Shown here: positions 1-8,757 of the stretch, piece by piece
How the letters are laid out: each line of letters begins with the position of its first letter
Position numbering within the stretch: position 1 is the stretch's first letter
Source: Streptomyces minutiscleroticus
GTDB taxonomy: Bacteria > Actinomycetota > Actinomycetes > Streptomycetales > Streptomycetaceae
Assembly: GCF_014650875.1 (NCBI RefSeq)
Contig: NZ_BMVU01000038.1
Span: 1-64,000, forward strand
Direction of reading: 5' to 3'
DNA length: 64,000 bases
Notes under the pieces: model-generated
The model's database searches: none
What the model was told of the DNA's origin: nothing
The model's input: the letters and a program-made list of their open reading frames with translations, nothing else
Made by a program: the position numbers and the translations under genes

Positions 1-165
1 CTGCAGCGTCGCCCCGATGTCCGACGTCCGCGTCGTCGTCATCGACTGCACCGAGACAGGCGCGTCCCCGCCCACGGCCACGGTCCCGACCTGGATCTGC
101 CGGCTCTTCCGGCGCTCGGCGAGCTTGATCGGTACGGACGGCATGCCGAGAGAAATCGCAGTCAT
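1..165 (-). CDS. ispG: 4-hydroxy-3-methylbut-2-enyl diphosphate synthase, N-terminal part
   Basis: Only the first 55 codons lie in the window; the gene runs off the left edge. The ATG at 165 opens a protein beginning MTAISLGMPSVPIKLAERR, followed by SRQIQVGTVAVGGDAPVSVQ, the hallmark N-terminus of IspG/GcpE. IspG is the [4Fe-4S] enzyme that converts methylerythritol cyclodiphosphate to HMBPP in the MEP isoprenoid pathway. The upstream neighbours rseP and dxr read the same way, and dxr is an earlier enzyme of the same pathway, so the order dxr-rseP-ispG fits the usual actinobacterial arrangement. The catalytic cysteines lie outside the window. Confidence 0.93.
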   Translation of the reverse strand, partial: MTAISLGMPSVPIKLAERRKSRQIQVGTVAVGGDAPVSVQSMTTTRTSDIGATLQ

Positions 166-333
166 CTGCTGTGCAACCCCAAGGTAAGGATTCGGTCGGT
201 CCCGAAAGCTGACGGGCTCCAAGCATCGAGATTACGGCACCTCCGAAGGCGCAGGCACATGCCCTCGGAAGGTCCACCCGATGGGGGGCGGGCGGGTATA
301 CCGCGTCCGACCACGGGGTATCGCGGGCATGAC

Positions 334-366
334 GACGGGCGGCCCGGCCGTGCCGGACCGCCCGTC
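334..366 (-). terminator. Hairpin between rseP and ispG
   Basis: GACGGGCGG at 334-342 is complementary to CCGCCCGTC at 358-366, and a second CCGG/CCGG stem nests inside. It lies just after the rseP stop codon in the reading direction. There is no clear U-tract, which is common for Streptomyces terminators, so it may reduce rather than stop read-through into ispG. Confidence 0.5.
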
Positions 367-416
367 TCCCGGCGGCCTCTCAGGACCGCGCCGCGTCCTC
401 CCGGGGCATCACCGCG

Positions 417-1721
417 TCAGGAGATCCTGACGGGGTTCACCACGTCCGCGATGAGCACGAGGATCGTGAAGCAGACGAAGATCCCGGCCACCACGTAGGC
501 GACGGGCATCAGCTTCGCGACGTCGAACGGGCCCGGGTCGGGCCGCCTCAGCACCTTCGCCGTGTTCCGCCGCAGCGCCTCCCACAGGGCGCCGGCGATG
601 TGCCCGCCGTCCAGCGGCAGCAGCGGCAGCATGTTGAACAGGAACAGCGAGAGGTTGAAGCCCGCGACGAGCAGCAGCATCATCGCGATCTGCTGGGTCG
701 GCGGGATGTCCAGCGTGAAGACCTCGCCGCCCACGCGCGCGGCGCCGACCACGCCCATCGGGGAGTCCGGCTCGCGCGGGCCGTCGCCGAAGGCCGCGTC
801 CCACAGGGCGGGGATCTTGGAGGGCAGCGAGATCAGCGACTCGACGCCGTTCTCCATCATGTCGCCCATGCGGTCCACGGACTGCCCGAAGGACTGCTGG
901 ACGATGCCGGAGGCGGGCGTGAAGCCGAGGAACCCGGCGTACACGTACTCGCCCTCGACGTAGTTGCCGTCGCCGTCGGTCTTGCTGACCTGGTTGCGGA
1001 TCAGGTGGGCCGACAGGTCGAGCCGCTCGCCCCCGCGCTCGACGGTGATCGTGACGTCCTCGCCGGGCTTGGACCGGATGTCGGACTGGAGCGCGGACCA
1101 GTCGGTGACGGCCTTGCCGTCGAACGCGACGATCTTGTCGCCCGCCTTCAGGCCCGCCGCCCTGGCCGGGGCGGCCTGGTCGTCGTCCTGGCACTTCGTG
1201 CGGTTCTCGCTCTGCTGGATGACGCAGTCGGAGATCTTGCCGACCGTGGTGGTCTGGGTCTGCACCCCGAAGGTCATCATCACGCCGAAGAAGATCACGA
1301 CGGCGAGCACCAGGTTCATGAACGGCCCGGCGAACATGACGATGACGCGCTTCCAGGGCGCGCGCGTGTAGAAGAGCCGCTTCTCGTCGCCGGGCTGCAG
1401 CTCCTCGAACGCGGCGGACCGGGCGTCCTCGATCATGCCGCGGAACGGCGAGGTCGAACGGGCCTCGACCCGGCCGTCGGGGCCGGGCGGGAACATGCCG
1501 ATCATGCGGATGTAGCCGCCGAGCGGGATCGCCTTGACCCCGTACTCGGTCTCGCCCTTCTTCCTCGAGAAGATCGTCGGGCCGAAGCCCACCATGTACT
1601 GCGGCACGCGGATGCCGAAGAGCTTGGCCGTCGACAGATGCCCCAGCTCGTGCCAGGCGATCGAGATGAGCAGCCCGACCACGAAGACGACTATGCCGAG
1701 GATCATCATCAGGGTCGTCAT
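417..1721 (-). CDS. rseP: Site-2 protease, RIP metalloprotease family
   Basis: Membrane-embedded zinc metalloprotease of family M50B, 434 aa. The zinc motif HELGH is at residues 24-28 inside the first membrane segment. The family signature GIRVPQYMVGFGPTIFS follows, and then a PDZ domain around residues 190-260 (AARAAGLKAGDKIVAFDG). The last third holds the second active-site region (FNMLPLLPLDGGHI, with the aspartate ligand) and more membrane segments. Such proteases cut membrane substrates, typically anti-sigma factors already trimmed by another protease. The start overlaps the dxr stop by 4 bp (ATGA), so translation is probably coupled. Sitting between dxr and ispG is the usual place for this gene in Streptomyces. 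Confidence 0.93.
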   Translation of the reverse strand: MTTLMMILGIVVFVVGLLISIAWHELGHLSTAKLFGIRVPQYMVGFGPTIFSRKKGETEYGVKAIPLGGYIRMIGMFPPGPDGRVEARSTSPFRGMIEDARSAAFEELQPGDEKRLFYTRAPWKRVIVMFAGPFMNLVLAVVIFFGVMMTFGVQTQTTTVGKISDCVIQQSENRTKCQDDDQAAPARAAGLKAGDKIVAFDGKAVTDWSALQSDIRSKPGEDVTITVERGGERLDLSAHLIRNQVSKTDGDGNYVEGEYVYAGFLGFTPASGIVQQSFGQSVDRMGDMMENGVESLISLPSKIPALWDAAFGDGPREPDSPMGVVGAARVGGEVFTLDIPPTQQIAMMLLLVAGFNLSLFLFNMLPLLPLDGGHIAGALWEALRRNTAKVLRRPDPGPFDVAKLMPVAYVVAGIFVCFTILVLIADVVNPVRIS

Positions 1722-2992
1722 GCACGGGCCTCCGCGGTCTTCTTCGCCGTCGTCCGGGTCAGTTCACGGGCCCGGGCGCGTGCCCAGGTCTCCGCCTCGA
1801 GGACGTCCGCGACGGTCAGCGAGGTTCCCGTGCGCGGTGTGCCGTGCTCGGCGACCACCTGTGTCACGGTCTCCATGATGCCGTTGAACGGCAGGGCGCC
1901 GTTCAGGAACGCGTCGACGCACTCCTCGTTGGCGGCATTGAACACCGCCGGAGCCGTCCCCGCGAGCTGTCCGACGTGCCGGGCCAGCCCCACGGACGGG
2001 AACGCCTCGTCGTCCAGCGGGAAGAACTCCCAGCTGGAGGCCTTCGTCCAGTCGAAGGCGGGGGCGGCGTCCGGGACGCGCTCCGGCCAGCCCAAGCCGA
2101 CGGCGATGGGGCCGCGCATGTCGGGCGGCGTGGCCTGGGCGAGCGTGGAGCCGTCGGTGAACTCGACCATGGAGTGGACGTAGGACTGCGGGTGCACGAC
2201 CACCTCGATCCGGTCGAAGGGGATGTCGTACAGCAGGTGCGCCTCGATGACCTCCAGGCCCTTGTTGACGAGGGTGGCGGAGTTCACGGTGATGACGGGG
2301 CCCATGGCCCAGGTGGGGTGGGCGAGGGCGTCCTCGGGCGTGACGTCGGCGAGCTCGGCCTTCGTCCGTCCCCGGAAGGGGCCGCCGGAGGCGGTGACGA
2401 CCAGTTTGCGCACGTCGGCGCGGGTGCCGGCGGCCAGGGCCTGGAAGAGCGCGGCGTGCTCGGAGTCGACCGGGATGATCTGGCCCGGCTTGGCGAGGGC
2501 CTTGACCAGCGGGCCGCCGACGATGAGCGACTCCTTGTTGGCGAGCGCGAGGGTGCGGCCGGCCTTCAGGGCGGCGAGGGTCGGCGCGAGGCCGATGGAC
2601 CCGGTGATGCCGTTGAGAACCGTGTGGCAGGCGGAGGCGGCGATCTCCGAGGCCGCGTCCGGCCCGGCCAGGATCTCGGGGAGCGGCTCGCCCGTCCCGT
2701 CGTACTGCGCGGCGAGGGCCTCGCGCAGCGCCGGTACGGCGTCCTCGCGGGCGACCGCCACGGTGCGCACGCGCAGCCGGCGGGCCTGCTCGGCGAGGAG
2801 TCCCACCCGGCCGCCCGCGGCGGAGAGGGCGGTGACCTCGAACCGGTCCGGGTTGCGCAGCACGAGGTCGATGGCCTGGGTGCCGATGGACCCGGTGGAG
2901 CCGAGGATCACGACGTCGCGCACTCCGTCCACGGGGTCGAAGACGAGGTGCGGGTCGGCGAGGGGGGCAGGACTGTCGCTCATGCCCCCCAT
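1718..2992 (-). CDS. dxr: 1-deoxy-D-xylulose 5-phosphate reductoisomerase
   Basis: MEP-pathway enzyme (IspC) that rearranges and reduces DXP to MEP with NADPH, 424 aa. The Rossmann motif is VVILGSTGSIGTQAIDLV near residue 27. The DXR signatures follow: ALANKESLIVGG, the metal-binding stretch IIPVDSEHAALFQAL, the substrate loop TASGGPFRG, and the conserved HPTWAMGPVITVNSATLVNK. The C-terminal domain is full length. The start is either the ATG at 2992 or the one at 2983 three codons later; neither has a well-spaced ribosome site. A small palindrome TGTTGCCGCAACA lies just upstream at 2994-3006. dxr overlaps rseP by 4 bp. Confidence 0.95.
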   Translation of the reverse strand: MGGMSDSPAPLADPHLVFDPVDGVRDVVILGSTGSIGTQAIDLVLRNPDRFEVTALSAAGGRVGLLAEQARRLRVRTVAVAREDAVPALREALAAQYDGTGEPLPEILAGPDAASEIAASACHTVLNGITGSIGLAPTLAALKAGRTLALANKESLIVGGPLVKALAKPGQIIPVDSEHAALFQALAAGTRADVRKLVVTASGGPFRGRTKAELADVTPEDALAHPTWAMGPVITVNSATLVNKGLEVIEAHLLYDIPFDRIEVVVHPQSYVHSMVEFTDGSTLAQATPPDMRGPIAVGLGWPERVPDAAPAFDWTKASSWEFFPLDDEAFPSVGLARHVGQLAGTAPAVFNAANEECVDAFLNGALPFNGIMETVTQVVAEHGTPRTGTSLTVADVLEAETWARARARELTRTTAKKTAEARA

Positions 2993-3369
2993 TGTTGCCG
3001 CAACACCTGTCCGTCAGGACACGGTGTCCCGTACCGACCGGACCGGCGAGCCGCGTGGGACGGCGGGCGGGGCCGGGCGGGCCTGCGGCGGAAGCCGGAA
3101 ACCGCACAGGCCGGAGCCGGAAACTGCGGGGGCCCGGTCGCCGCGGGCCGCGGGGCCGGGACGCCGCACCGGGCCCGTCCGGTGCGCTGCTCCGCGGCCG
3201 GTCCGGTGCGCTGCCGCGGGACCGGCACGGGACCGGCGGCGTGGGACGCGAGCGCCGGACCGGCACGGGAGACGAGCGCGGGACGGGTGCGCGGGGCGCC
3301 GTCCCGGCCGGGAGGAGCGTGCCGTTCCCCGGCCGGGCGCGCCCCGCGCACCCGCGCCCGGCGTCCGCG
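2993..3369. other. Low-complexity intergenic stretch between dxr and acyl-CoA dehydrogenase
   Basis: No convincing gene is seen in these 377 bases. They are extremely GC-rich with imperfect short repeats: GTCCGGTGCGCTGC occurs at 3177-3190 and again at 3201-3214, and ACCGGCACGGGA occurs twice just after. Open frames crossing it have no recognisable domain and owe their length to composition. The dxr promoter should lie at its left end. Confidence 0.5.
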
Positions 3370-5307
3370 TCAGCGGATGGGCCGGTGGACGTTGTCCCGC
3401 TCCGTCGGGCCGGGGGCCGCGTCCGCGATCCACGGGCCGTCGCCCGACGGGTCGAGGACACCCTGCTCCAGCCAGGCGTACGTGCCCGTCAGGACGCCCT
3501 CGACGACCTTGTGGTCGGTGTCGTCGGTGTTGGTCCACAGCCGGCCGAACAGCTCCTCGGCGCGGATCCGGGCCTGCCGGCAGAAGGCGTCGGCGAGCTG
3601 GTACGCCTCCCGGCCGTGCGGCTCCGTCGTGCGCAGCAGCTCGGCGCGGACGCAGGCCGCGCTCATCGCGAACAGCTCGGCGCCGATGTCGACGATCCGC
3701 CCGAGGAAGCCCTGCTTGGTCTCCATCCGTCCCTGCCAGCGCGACATGGCGTAGAAGGTGGAGCGGGCCAGCTTGCGGGCGCTGCGCTCCACGTAGCGCA
3801 GGTGCCCGGAGAGGTCGACGTGCCCGGCCGGGTGGAAGTCGGCGTACGCGCGCGGCAGCTGTCCGGCCCCGGCGACCAGCTTCGGCAGCCAGCGGGCGTA
3901 GAAGACACCGGCGTCGGCCCCCGCCCTCGCCTTGTCCGCGAAAGTCTTCTCGGGGTCGATGAGGTCGCCGGCCACGGACAGGTGCGCGTCGACCGCCTCG
4001 CGGGCGATCAGCAGGTGCATGATCTCCGTGGAGCCCTCGAAGATGCGGTTGATGCGCAGGTCGCGCAGCATCTGCTCGGCGGGGACGGCGCGTTCGCCGC
4101 GGGCCGCGAGCGACTCGGCGGTCTCGTAGCCGCGGCCGCCGCGGATCTGCACCAGCTCGTCGGCCATCAGCCAGGCCATCTCGGAGCCGTACAGCTTGGC
4201 GAGGGCGGCCTCGATGCGGATGTCGTTGCGGTCCTCGTCGGCCATCTGGCTGGCCAGGTCGACCACGGCCTCCAGGGCGAAGGTCGTCGCCGCGATGAAG
4301 GAGACCTTGCTGCCCACGGCCTCGTGGCGGGCGACCGGTTTGCCCCACTGCTCGCGGACCGCGCCCCACTCGCGGGCGATCTTCAGACACCACTTGCCCG
4401 CGCCCGCGCACATGGCGGGCAGCGACAGCCGGCCGGTGTTCAGCGTGGTCAGCGCGATCTTGAGGCCGGAACCCTCCGGACCGATGCGGTTGGCGGCGGG
4501 GACGCGCACCCGGTGGAAGCGGGTGACGCCGTTCTCCAGGCCGCGCAGCCCCATGAAGGCGTTGCGGTTCTCCACGGTGACGCCCTCGGCCGCGGCCTCG
4601 ACGACGAAGGCGGTGATGCCTCCCCTGTGCCCCGGCGAGCGCGGGACGCGGGCCATGACGACGAGCAGGTCGGCGACCACGCCGTTGGTGGTCCACAGCT
4701 TCACGCCGTCCAGGACGTAGTCGTCCCCGTCGGGTACGGCCGTGGTGGCGAGGCGCGCCGGGTCCGAGCCCACATCGGGTTCGGTCAGCAGGAAGGCGGA
4801 GATGTCGGTGCGGGCGCAGCGCGGCAGGAACGCGTCCTTCTGCTCCTGGGTGCCGAACAGCTTGAGCGGCTGGGGTACGCCGATCGACTGGTGCGCCGAC
4901 AGCAGGGCGCCGATGGCGGGGCTCACGGAGCCGGCCAGGGCCAGCGCCTTGTTGTAGTACACCTGCGTCAGCCCGAGGCCGCCGTACCGGAGGTCGATCT
5001 TCATGCCGAGGGCGCCGATCTCCTTGAGGCCCGCCACGGTCTCGTCGGGGATCCGCGCCTCGCGCTCGATGCGCGCGGGGTCGACCTTCGTCTCGCAGAA
5101 GTCGCGCAGCTTGGCCAGGAACTCCTCGCCGCGCTGGGCCGCCTCGTCGGACGGCACGGGGTGCGGGTGGATCAGGTCGAGCCGGAAGCGGCCGAGGAAC
5201 AGCTCCTTGGCGAAGCTCGGTTTGCGCCAGTCCTGTTCGCGCGCGGCCTCCGCCACCTGGCGGGCCTCGCGCTCGGTGACGGCGGGCTTGGAAGTTGGTG
5301 CGGACAT
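3370..5307 (-). CDS. Acyl-CoA dehydrogenase, long (VLCAD/ACAD9-like) type
   Basis: FAD enzyme that oxidises acyl-CoA to trans-2-enoyl-CoA in fatty acid or branched-chain degradation. At 645 aa it is far longer than the usual 380 aa and has an extra C-terminal helical domain like the very-long-chain members. Visible motifs are LLTEPDVGSDPARLA (flavin/substrate loop), DGVKLWTTNG, and RINRIFEGSTEIMHLL, which carries the usual catalytic glutamate region. The C-terminal 190 residues (YARWLPKLVAGAG onward) form the second helical domain. It is monocistronic, with divergent LacI gene upstream. A partial TetR-type palindrome lies 45 bp before the start. The true acyl chain specificity cannot be read from the sequence. 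Confidence 0.88.
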   Translation of the reverse strand: MSAPTSKPAVTEREARQVAEAAREQDWRKPSFAKELFLGRFRLDLIHPHPVPSDEAAQRGEEFLAKLRDFCETKVDPARIEREARIPDETVAGLKEIGALGMKIDLRYGGLGLTQVYYNKALALAGSVSPAIGALLSAHQSIGVPQPLKLFGTQEQKDAFLPRCARTDISAFLLTEPDVGSDPARLATTAVPDGDDYVLDGVKLWTTNGVVADLLVVMARVPRSPGHRGGITAFVVEAAAEGVTVENRNAFMGLRGLENGVTRFHRVRVPAANRIGPEGSGLKIALTTLNTGRLSLPAMCAGAGKWCLKIAREWGAVREQWGKPVARHEAVGSKVSFIAATTFALEAVVDLASQMADEDRNDIRIEAALAKLYGSEMAWLMADELVQIRGGRGYETAESLAARGERAVPAEQMLRDLRINRIFEGSTEIMHLLIAREAVDAHLSVAGDLIDPEKTFADKARAGADAGVFYARWLPKLVAGAGQLPRAYADFHPAGHVDLSGHLRYVERSARKLARSTFYAMSRWQGRMETKQGFLGRIVDIGAELFAMSAACVRAELLRTTEPHGREAYQLADAFCRQARIRAEELFGRLWTNTDDTDHKVVEGVLTGTYAWLEQGVLDPSGDGPWIADAAPGPTERDNVHRPIR

Positions 5308-5351
5308 TGAGGGCTCACCTCGCCGCGAGTCGGGATCACCGGCCCAGTTGG

Positions 5352-5369
5352 TTACCGACCGGTGCTACT
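5352..5369. promoter_or_regulatory. Possible TetR-type operator before the acyl-CoA dehydrogenase
   Basis: The stretch TTACCGACCGGTGCTACT has an intact left half of the ACCGACCGGT-type palindrome seen before many actinobacterial acyl-CoA genes under TetR control. Its right half is degenerate. It lies 45 bp upstream of the dehydrogenase start and before an AT-richer segment (5371-5391) that could hold the promoter. The motif family is recalled, not searched. Confidence 0.3.
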
Positions 5370-5519
5370 CGATCGTATTTACCTGATTCCGGGCATGGCG
5401 ACCACCCCTTGCGCGCGCTCCGGCGGCGGGAGCCGATACTCGTCCCGTACGGTCGGCGCCCGCCCGGCGGGCGACATCGCGCGAAGGGCGGACGGATGCC
5501 GCCGGGCGGTCCGTGTGCA

Positions 5520-5533
5520 TCGAAGCGCTTCGA
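5520..5533. promoter_or_regulatory. LacI-family operator 1
   Basis: Perfect 14-bp palindrome TCGAAGCGCTTCGA with the central CG typical of LacI-family operators. It lies 110 bp before the probable start of the LacI-family gene. A nearly identical copy follows 91 bp downstream, so together they look like an autoregulatory pair that could loop. Confidence 0.75.
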
Positions 5534-5610
5534 CGGGCTCTGGACACCGCTGGTGCGCAGGACTAAGGTCTAGCCACTTCCACCCCTGCCGACATCCGTG
5601 GCGCCTTTCG

Positions 5611-5624
5611 TCGAAGCGCTTCGC
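5611..5624. promoter_or_regulatory. LacI-family operator 2
   Basis: TCGAAGCGCTTCGC differs from the upstream perfect palindrome in one base. It sits 19 bp before the GTG start of the LacI gene and just upstream of its ribosome site, where a repressor would block transcription. This position argues for the GTG at 5643 as the start, rather than the more distal ATG at 5598. Confidence 0.75.
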
Positions 5625-5642
5625 CCACCAGTGGAGGACCCT

Positions 5643-6656
5643 GTGGTCACTCTCGCCGAGGTAGCCCGGCACGCCGGAGTCTCGGCGAGCACGGTGAGCT
5701 ACGTCCTCAGCGGCAAGCGGTCCATCTCCGCCGGCACCCGGCAGCGCGTCGAGCGCAGCATCGCGGAGCTGGGCTACCACCCCAACGCGGGCGCCCGGGC
5801 GCTGGCCAGCAGCCGGTCCAACATCATCGCGCTGATGATCCCGCTGCGCACCGACATGTACGTACCGGTGATGATGGAGATCGCCATCGCGGTCACCACC
5901 AGGGCCCGTACGCACGGGTACGACGTACTGCTGCTCACCGGCGAGGAGGGCCCCGACGCGGTGCGCCGGGTCACCGGCAGCGGGCTGGCCGACGCGATGA
6001 TCCTGATGGACGTGGAGCTCGACGACGAGCGGCTGCCGCTGCTGCGCGCCACCGAGCGGCCCTCCGTCCTGATCGGGCTGCCCGCCGACACCACCGGGCT
6101 GACCTGCGTCGACCTCGACTTCGGGGCGACGGGCGCACTGTGCGCCGAGCACCTGGCGATGCTGGGGCACCGGGACATCGCCGTCATCGGCGAGGCGCCC
6201 GCGGTGTACGAGCGGCACACGGGCTTCGCGGAGCGCACGCTCGACGGGGTGCGCTCGCGCAGCCGGGAGCTGGGCCTGCGGCTGCTGCACCGCCCCTGCG
6301 AGGGCGGGTACGACGCGATGGCGGTGACGCTGGCGCGGATCTTCGACGAGCGGCCGAGCACCACGGGCTTCGTCGTGCAGAACGAGTCCGCGGTGGAGCC
6401 GCTGCTCGCGCTGTTGCGCCAGCAGGGCCGGGCGGTGCCGGAGGACGTGTCGGTGGTCGCGGTCTGCCCCGACCAGGTCGCCACCCAGGCGTCGGTACGG
6501 CTGACCTCGGTGTCCGTCCCCGCGCAGGAGATGGGCCGGAGCGCGGTGGAGCACCTGGTGGCCCGGCTGAACGGCCGGGAGGCCGGCGAGGTGGACCTGA
6601 TCGCGCCGCGGCTGACGGTCCGCGCGAGCTCGGGCCCGGCACCGGTCTCCTCCTGA
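5643..6656 (+). CDS. LacI/GalR-family transcriptional regulator
   Basis: About 337 aa. The N-terminal LacI helix-turn-helix reads VTLAEVARHAGVSASTVSYV with the hinge residues LSGKRSISAGTRQRVE. The periplasmic-binding-like effector domain starts near residue 60 (NIIALMIPLRTD) and runs to the end. The start chosen is the GTG at 5643, preceded by GGAGGA at a good distance; an in-frame ATG at 5598 would place an operator inside the coding region. Two copies of TCGAAGCGCTTCGA lie upstream and suggest autoregulation. The neighbour on the right is a broken GH12 cellulase gene, so its original target may have been a plant-polysaccharide enzyme. The effector sugar is unknown. Confidence 0.88.
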   Translation: MVTLAEVARHAGVSASTVSYVLSGKRSISAGTRQRVERSIAELGYHPNAGARALASSRSNIIALMIPLRTDMYVPVMMEIAIAVTTRARTHGYDVLLLTGEEGPDAVRRVTGSGLADAMILMDVELDDERLPLLRATERPSVLIGLPADTTGLTCVDLDFGATGALCAEHLAMLGHRDIAVIGEAPAVYERHTGFAERTLDGVRSRSRELGLRLLHRPCEGGYDAMAVTLARIFDERPSTTGFVVQNESAVEPLLALLRQQGRAVPEDVSVVAVCPDQVATQASVRLTSVSVPAQEMGRSAVEHLVARLNGREAGEVDLIAPRLTVRASSGPAPVSS

Positions 6657-6705
6657 ACGGGGCCGGCACCGGCTCTCCTCCTGACCGGGCCCGGACCCGT
6701 GCGGC

Positions 6706-6753
6706 CGGCAGGGGTGCGGCCGCCCCTGGGGGAGGCCGGCCGCACCCCTGCCG
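6706..6753. terminator. Bidirectional terminator between lacI-type gene and GH12 remnant
   Basis: CGGCAGGGGTGCGGCC at 6706-6721 is perfectly complementary to 6738-6753, giving a 16-bp stem with a 16-base loop. It lies between two convergent genes and would serve both strands. Confidence 0.75.
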
Positions 6754-6774
6754 CTGTCTACGTACGTACGGGGA

Positions 6775-7118
6775 TCAACTGCTGTTCACCGTAAGGTTGT
6801 CGGTGGTGAAGTCGAGCCCGCCCGAGGACGACGTGATCTCGTAGCCGAACTGCACGTCGCCGATGGTCTCGTTGCCCCGCCAGCCCTTGGTGTCCTTGAT
6901 CCACTTCAGGATCGGCAGGATGTTCACCGTGCCGGAGGACGAGTCCGAGGTGCGCAGGAACGAGAGGACCTCGTTGGCGCCGTTGTTCCCCTTGTGAACG
7001 GTCCAGGTGTGGCCGCCGAGCGTGACGGTGTCCTGCGAGGTGCCGACGTGCGCGGTGCCTCCGGGGCGCGTGGGGGCCGCGTGCGGAGGGACCGGGTACG
7101 GGACCGGGAGTGGCGCAT
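6775..7118 (-). pseudogene. Remnant of a glycoside hydrolase family 12 (endoglucanase) gene
   Basis: Reading down from about 7056 on the minus strand, the frame gives VTLGGHTWTVHKGNNGANEV, then LSFLRTSDSSSG, ILKWIKDTKGWRG and DVQFGYEITSSSGG, ending NLTVNSS. This matches the C-terminal third of GH12 cellulases, including the general acid/base glutamate in FGYEI. The catalytic nucleophile region and the rest of the N-terminal two thirds are absent, and this frame has no nearby start. A start with a good ribosome site (GGAAGGGA, ATG at 7118, MRHSRSRTRS) exists in another frame. The picture is a gene whose middle was deleted out of frame. It sits beside a LacI regulator that may once have controlled it. 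Confidence 0.7.
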
Positions 7119-7311
7119 GAGGGTGTCCCTTCCGCGGGTGACGCGTGACAGGTGACGTGCGCCGTGTGACGCGTGCTGCTGTCGCCGCCCGGGGCGGAAA
7201 GGTTGCCGTGTCCGCCCGCGGCGTCCCGCGCGGACGGCGACGGCCGGCGCCGCATCTCGCGGACACCGGCCGTCGCCGCGGTTCAGGACCCCGCCGGGTA
7301 CCTGTCGGGCC

Positions 7312-8757
7312 TCAGAGGGCGAGCCCCGTCAGCACGAGCACCCGCTCGTAGGTGTAGTCCTCCATGGCGAACCGCACGCCCTCGCGGCCGACGCCGGACT
7401 GCTTGGCGCCGCCGTACGGCATCTGGTCGGCGCGGTAGGACGGCACGTCGCCGATGATCACGCCGCCGACCTCCAGGGCGCGGTGCGCCCGGAAGGCGGT
7501 CCGCACGTCGTGGGTGAACACGCCCGCCTGGAGGCCGTACTTGGAGTCGTTGACGGCGGCGAAGGCCTCGGCCTCGCCGTCCACCTTCTGCACGGTCAGG
7601 ACCGGGCCGAAGACCTCCTCGCAGGCGAGGGTGGCGTCCGCCGGCACACCGGTCAGCACGGTGGGGGCGTAGGAGGCGCCGTCGCGCTTGCCGCCGGTCA
7701 GCACCTGCGCGCCGGCCGCGGCGGCCTCGTCGACCCAGGACTCCACGCGGCGGGCGGCGTCCTCGCTCACCAGCGGGCCGACGTCCGTGGCGTCGTCCGA
7801 CGGGTCGCCGGTGACCTGGGCCTCGACGGCCGCGACGACACGGGGCAGCAGTCGGTCGTACACCGAGGCGTCGGCGATCACGCGCTGCACGGAGATGCAG
7901 GACTGGCCGCCCTGGTAGTTGGAGAAGGTGGCGATGCGGGCGGCGGCCAGGTCCAGGTCCTCGTCGCTCGCCCAGTCGGCGAGCACGACCGCGGCGCCGT
8001 TGCCGCCCAGCTCCAGCGTGCAGTGCTTGCGCGGCACCGAGTCCATGATCGAGTAACCGACCTTCTCGGACCCGGTGAAGGAGATGACCGGCAGCCGCTC
8101 GTCCTGGACCAGGGCGGGCATGCGGTCGTTGGGGACCGGCAGGATGCTCCAGGAGCCGGCGGGCAGCTCGGTCTCGGCCAGCAGCTCGCCGATGAGCAGG
8201 GCGGACAGCGGGGTGGCGGGCGCCGGCTTCAGGACGATCGGGGCGCCGGCGGCGATCGCCGGGGCGACCTTGTGGGCGCAGAGGTTGAGCGGGAAGTTGA
8301 AGGGCGCGATGCCCAGTACGACGCCCTTGGGGAAGCGGCGGGTGAGCGCGAGCCGGCCCTGGCCGCCCGCGTCGGTGTCGAGCCGCTGCGCCTCGCCGCC
8401 GTTGAACCGGCGGGCCTCCTCGGCGGCGAACCGGAACACCGACACCGCCCGGCCGACCTCGCCGCGCGCCCATTTGACCGGCTTGCCGTTCTCGGCGGAG
8501 ATCAGCCGCGCGATCTCCTCGGTCCGCTCCGCCAGGCGCCGCGAGACGTGGTCGAGGGCGGCGGCGCGCACGTGGGCCGGGGTGGCGGCGAACTCGTCCC
8601 GCACGGCGTACGCGGCGGCGACGGCCTCCTCGACCTGGGCGTCGGTCGGGACGCTCACCTTGCCGACGAGCCGGCCGTCCCAGGGGGAGGTGACGTCGAA
8701 GGTGGTCTCGCCGTCGGCCCTGCGGCCGGCGAGCCAGAAGGCGTGGGTGGAGGTCAT
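7312..8757 (-). CDS. NAD(P)-dependent aldehyde dehydrogenase
   Basis: 481 aa from the ATG at 8757 (MTSTHAFWLAGRRADG). Family features in order: the cofactor-binding region PFNFPLNLCAHK and LKPAPATPLSALL, the ISFTGSEKVGYS loop, the general-base glutamate in LELGGNGAAVVL, the nucleophilic cysteine in NYQGGQSCISVQR, and the late ACEEVFGPVLTV. The sequence resembles the glyceraldehyde-3-phosphate/lactaldehyde/succinate-semialdehyde branch rather than the two aminobutyraldehyde enzymes elsewhere in this window. It is transcribed after the PucR gene in the same direction with a 237-bp gap. The substrate cannot be assigned; a PucR neighbour would fit amino acid or GABA catabolism. Confidence 0.85.
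   Translation of the reverse strand: MTSTHAFWLAGRRADGETTFDVTSPWDGRLVGKVSVPTDAQVEEAVAAAYAVRDEFAATPAHVRAAALDHVSRRLAERTEEIARLISAENGKPVKWARGEVGRAVSVFRFAAEEARRFNGGEAQRLDTDAGGQGRLALTRRFPKGVVLGIAPFNFPLNLCAHKVAPAIAAGAPIVLKPAPATPLSALLIGELLAETELPAGSWSILPVPNDRMPALVQDERLPVISFTGSEKVGYSIMDSVPRKHCTLELGGNGAAVVLADWASDEDLDLAAARIATFSNYQGGQSCISVQRVIADASVYDRLLPRVVAAVEAQVTGDPSDDATDVGPLVSEDAARRVESWVDEAAAAGAQVLTGGKRDGASYAPTVLTGVPADATLACEEVFGPVLTVQKVDGEAEAFAAVNDSKYGLQAGVFTHDVRTAFRAHRALEVGGVIIGDVPSYRADQMPYGGAKQSGVGREGVRFAMEDYTYERVLVLTGLAL

Noticed and set aside
409..5310. Very long open frames antisense to rseP, dxr and the acyl-CoA dehydrogenase
   Set aside because: They are shadows caused by high GC at third positions; they are Arg/Ala/Pro-rich with no domains, while the frames kept match known families end to end.
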